This document shows positions 46,142 through 46,889 of a stretch of 46,889 nucleotides of DNA, in pieces. Positions within the stretch are counted from its first letter, which is position 1. Every line of letters starts with the position of its first letter. The translations under genes and the position numbers were made by a program. This DNA comes from Afifella pfennigii DSM 17143 (lineage in GTDB: Bacteria; Pseudomonadota; Alphaproteobacteria; Rhizobiales; Afifellaceae). A model generated the notes under the pieces. That model saw only the letters and a list, made by a program, of their open reading frames with translations. It was not told where the DNA came from and made no database searches. The DNA lies in contig NZ_JHZK01000029.1 of NCBI RefSeq assembly GCF_000688515.1, forward strand, positions 1 to 46,889, given 5' to 3'.

Positions 46142-46735
46142 TTGGAGGGGCTTATCTCCTTCATCGCGGCCGGCATCGCGCTTATCGGCAGTCCGGGCCC
46201 GGCAACGCTCAGCATCGCCGCGACGGGCGCCGCCTTCGGCGCGCGCCAGGGCCTTCGCTTCTACGGCGGCATCCTCATCGGCACGACCATCGTCATGGGC
46301 CTCGTCGCGGCCGGCGTCGTCGGCCTCCTCTTGGCGCTGCCGGGTGTGGCGCCGGCGATGACCCTTCTGGCCGGCGCCTATTTTCTCTATCTCGCCTGGC
46401 GCATCGCCACGGCGCCGGCGCTTGCCGAGCACGATACGACGCGGCGCCCTCCCTCCTTCGCCGGCGGCATCTTCCTGTCGCTGGTCAACCCGAAGGCCTA
46501 TGCGGCGATGGCGGCGCTCTTCTCCGGCTTCGTCCTCATCGGCGAGGCGGTGGTGCTGGACGCGGCGGCGAAGATGGCGGTGCTGATCGCCATCGTCGGC
46601 ACGCTGGACATCGGCTGGTTGTTCGCCGGCGCAGCGCTGACGCGTTGGTTCCGAAACCCGGTGGCAAGCCGCCTCATCAACGTCACCTTCGCCGTGCTGC
46701 TCGTCGCCTCGCTCGCCCTTGTCCTGGCGATTTAG
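46142..46735 (+). CDS. LysE/RhtB family amino-acid exporter
   Basis: A 197-residue inner-membrane protein with six hydrophobic segments and the family motif SPGPATLSIAATGAAFGARQ near residues 17-36, followed by GLRFYGGILIGTTIV. The second motif, SLVNPKAYAAMAALFSGF, lies near 113-130. It exports amino acids or related compounds; the substrate is unknown. The start is a TTG at 46142 with GGAGGG seven bases upstream. It is the last gene before the right-hand insertion sequence. Confidence 0.85.
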   Translation: MEGLISFIAAGIALIGSPGPATLSIAATGAAFGARQGLRFYGGILIGTTIVMGLVAAGVVGLLLALPGVAPAMTLLAGAYFLYLAWRIATAPALAEHDTTRRPPSFAGGIFLSLVNPKAYAAMAALFSGFVLIGEAVVLDAAAKMAVLIAIVGTLDIGWLFAGAALTRWFRNPVASRLINVTFAVLLVASLALVLAI

Positions 46736-46794
46736 AGCCCGTCATGCCTTGATGGATGCGTTCTGCCGCGGCGATTTTGCGGCAAGGTTCTTGG

Positions 46795-46889
46795 GTTGAC
46801 TGTGAAGAACGCATAAGCGGCTGATAGTCGACGGATTTCGGTCTCTCGCAAGGTTTCGGTTTTGCAGGATTCGGTGGCTTGAGCCTGCG
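46795..46889 (+). mobile_element. IS5-like insertion sequence, upstream end (second, inverted copy)
   Basis: These 95 bp are the exact reverse complement of 240-334, the end of the element at the left edge. A copy read from here would point its transposase rightwards, beyond the window. Just outside, GTTCTT (46787-46792) again precedes the boundary, as in the left copy, separated by two mismatched bases. The boundary lies 59 bp after the LysE-type gene, and no gene is interrupted. Confidence 0.8.

Overview
The window is GC-rich chromosomal DNA of an alphaproteobacterium, most likely Hyphomicrobiales (Rhizobiales); I cannot name the genus. The evidence is the gene order ruvC-ruvA-ruvB-ybgC-tolQRAB-pal-cpoB-tilS-ftsH-glmM, the clade-specific families RcdA (DUF1465), TrcR (DUF1013), DUF1192 and YdcH/DUF465, a 6S RNA of the alphaproteobacterial type upstream of 5-formyltetrahydrofolate cyclo-ligase, and an L31 protein without zinc cysteines. 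Most genes are housekeeping genes packed into operons with 4-11 bp overlaps, and GTG or TTG starts are common. I saw no rRNA, tRNA, CRISPR array or prophage.

Layout. 1-334: one end of an IS5-like element whose transposase runs off the left edge; the same end recurs inverted at 46795-46889, so the window is bounded by two inverted copies of one insertion sequence. 456-1111: two head-to-head DUF465 genes. 1205-4311: purE-purK, efp and a suhB-like phosphatase. 4410-6498: a MotA/TolQ-like channel gene plus a MotB-like gene with an OmpA domain, with no flagellar or Tol genes nearby. 6538-10162 (minus): DUF2189 membrane protein, HD hydrolase, ABC exporter. 10342-11817: rpmE, a VOC protein and an AraC-type regulator. 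11996-15046: a cell-cycle-flavoured group (rcdA, DUF1192, quinone oxidoreductase, trcR) with a candidate CtrA-controlled small RNA in the rcdA-DUF1192 gap. 15120-21165: TSUP exporter, yebC, K+ channel, a glycine-zipper stress protein, GFA protein, YmdB-like phosphoesterase, ygfA, 6S RNA and a universal stress protein. 21299-26879: prpE, a GH15 glycosidase and two short-chain dehydrogenases.

26917-41105 is the Holliday-junction/Tol-Pal/FtsH/GlmM block. A VapBC-type toxin-antitoxin pair with its own promoter and palindromic operator sits between ruvC and ruvA, where related genomes normally have these genes adjacent. ybgC leads into the Tol-Pal trans-envelope machine, followed by tilS, ftsH and glmM. 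41164-45283: ispG overlaps a run of a deaminase, a lytic transglycosylase with a SPOR-like tail, an AlkA-type glycosylase and an esterase. An HNH protein and a LysE-type exporter close the window.

The best candidates for something new are the CtrA-box/three-hairpin small RNA at 12738-12866, the orphan MotAB-like motor module at 4410-6498, and the toxin-antitoxin module splitting ruvC from ruvAB.
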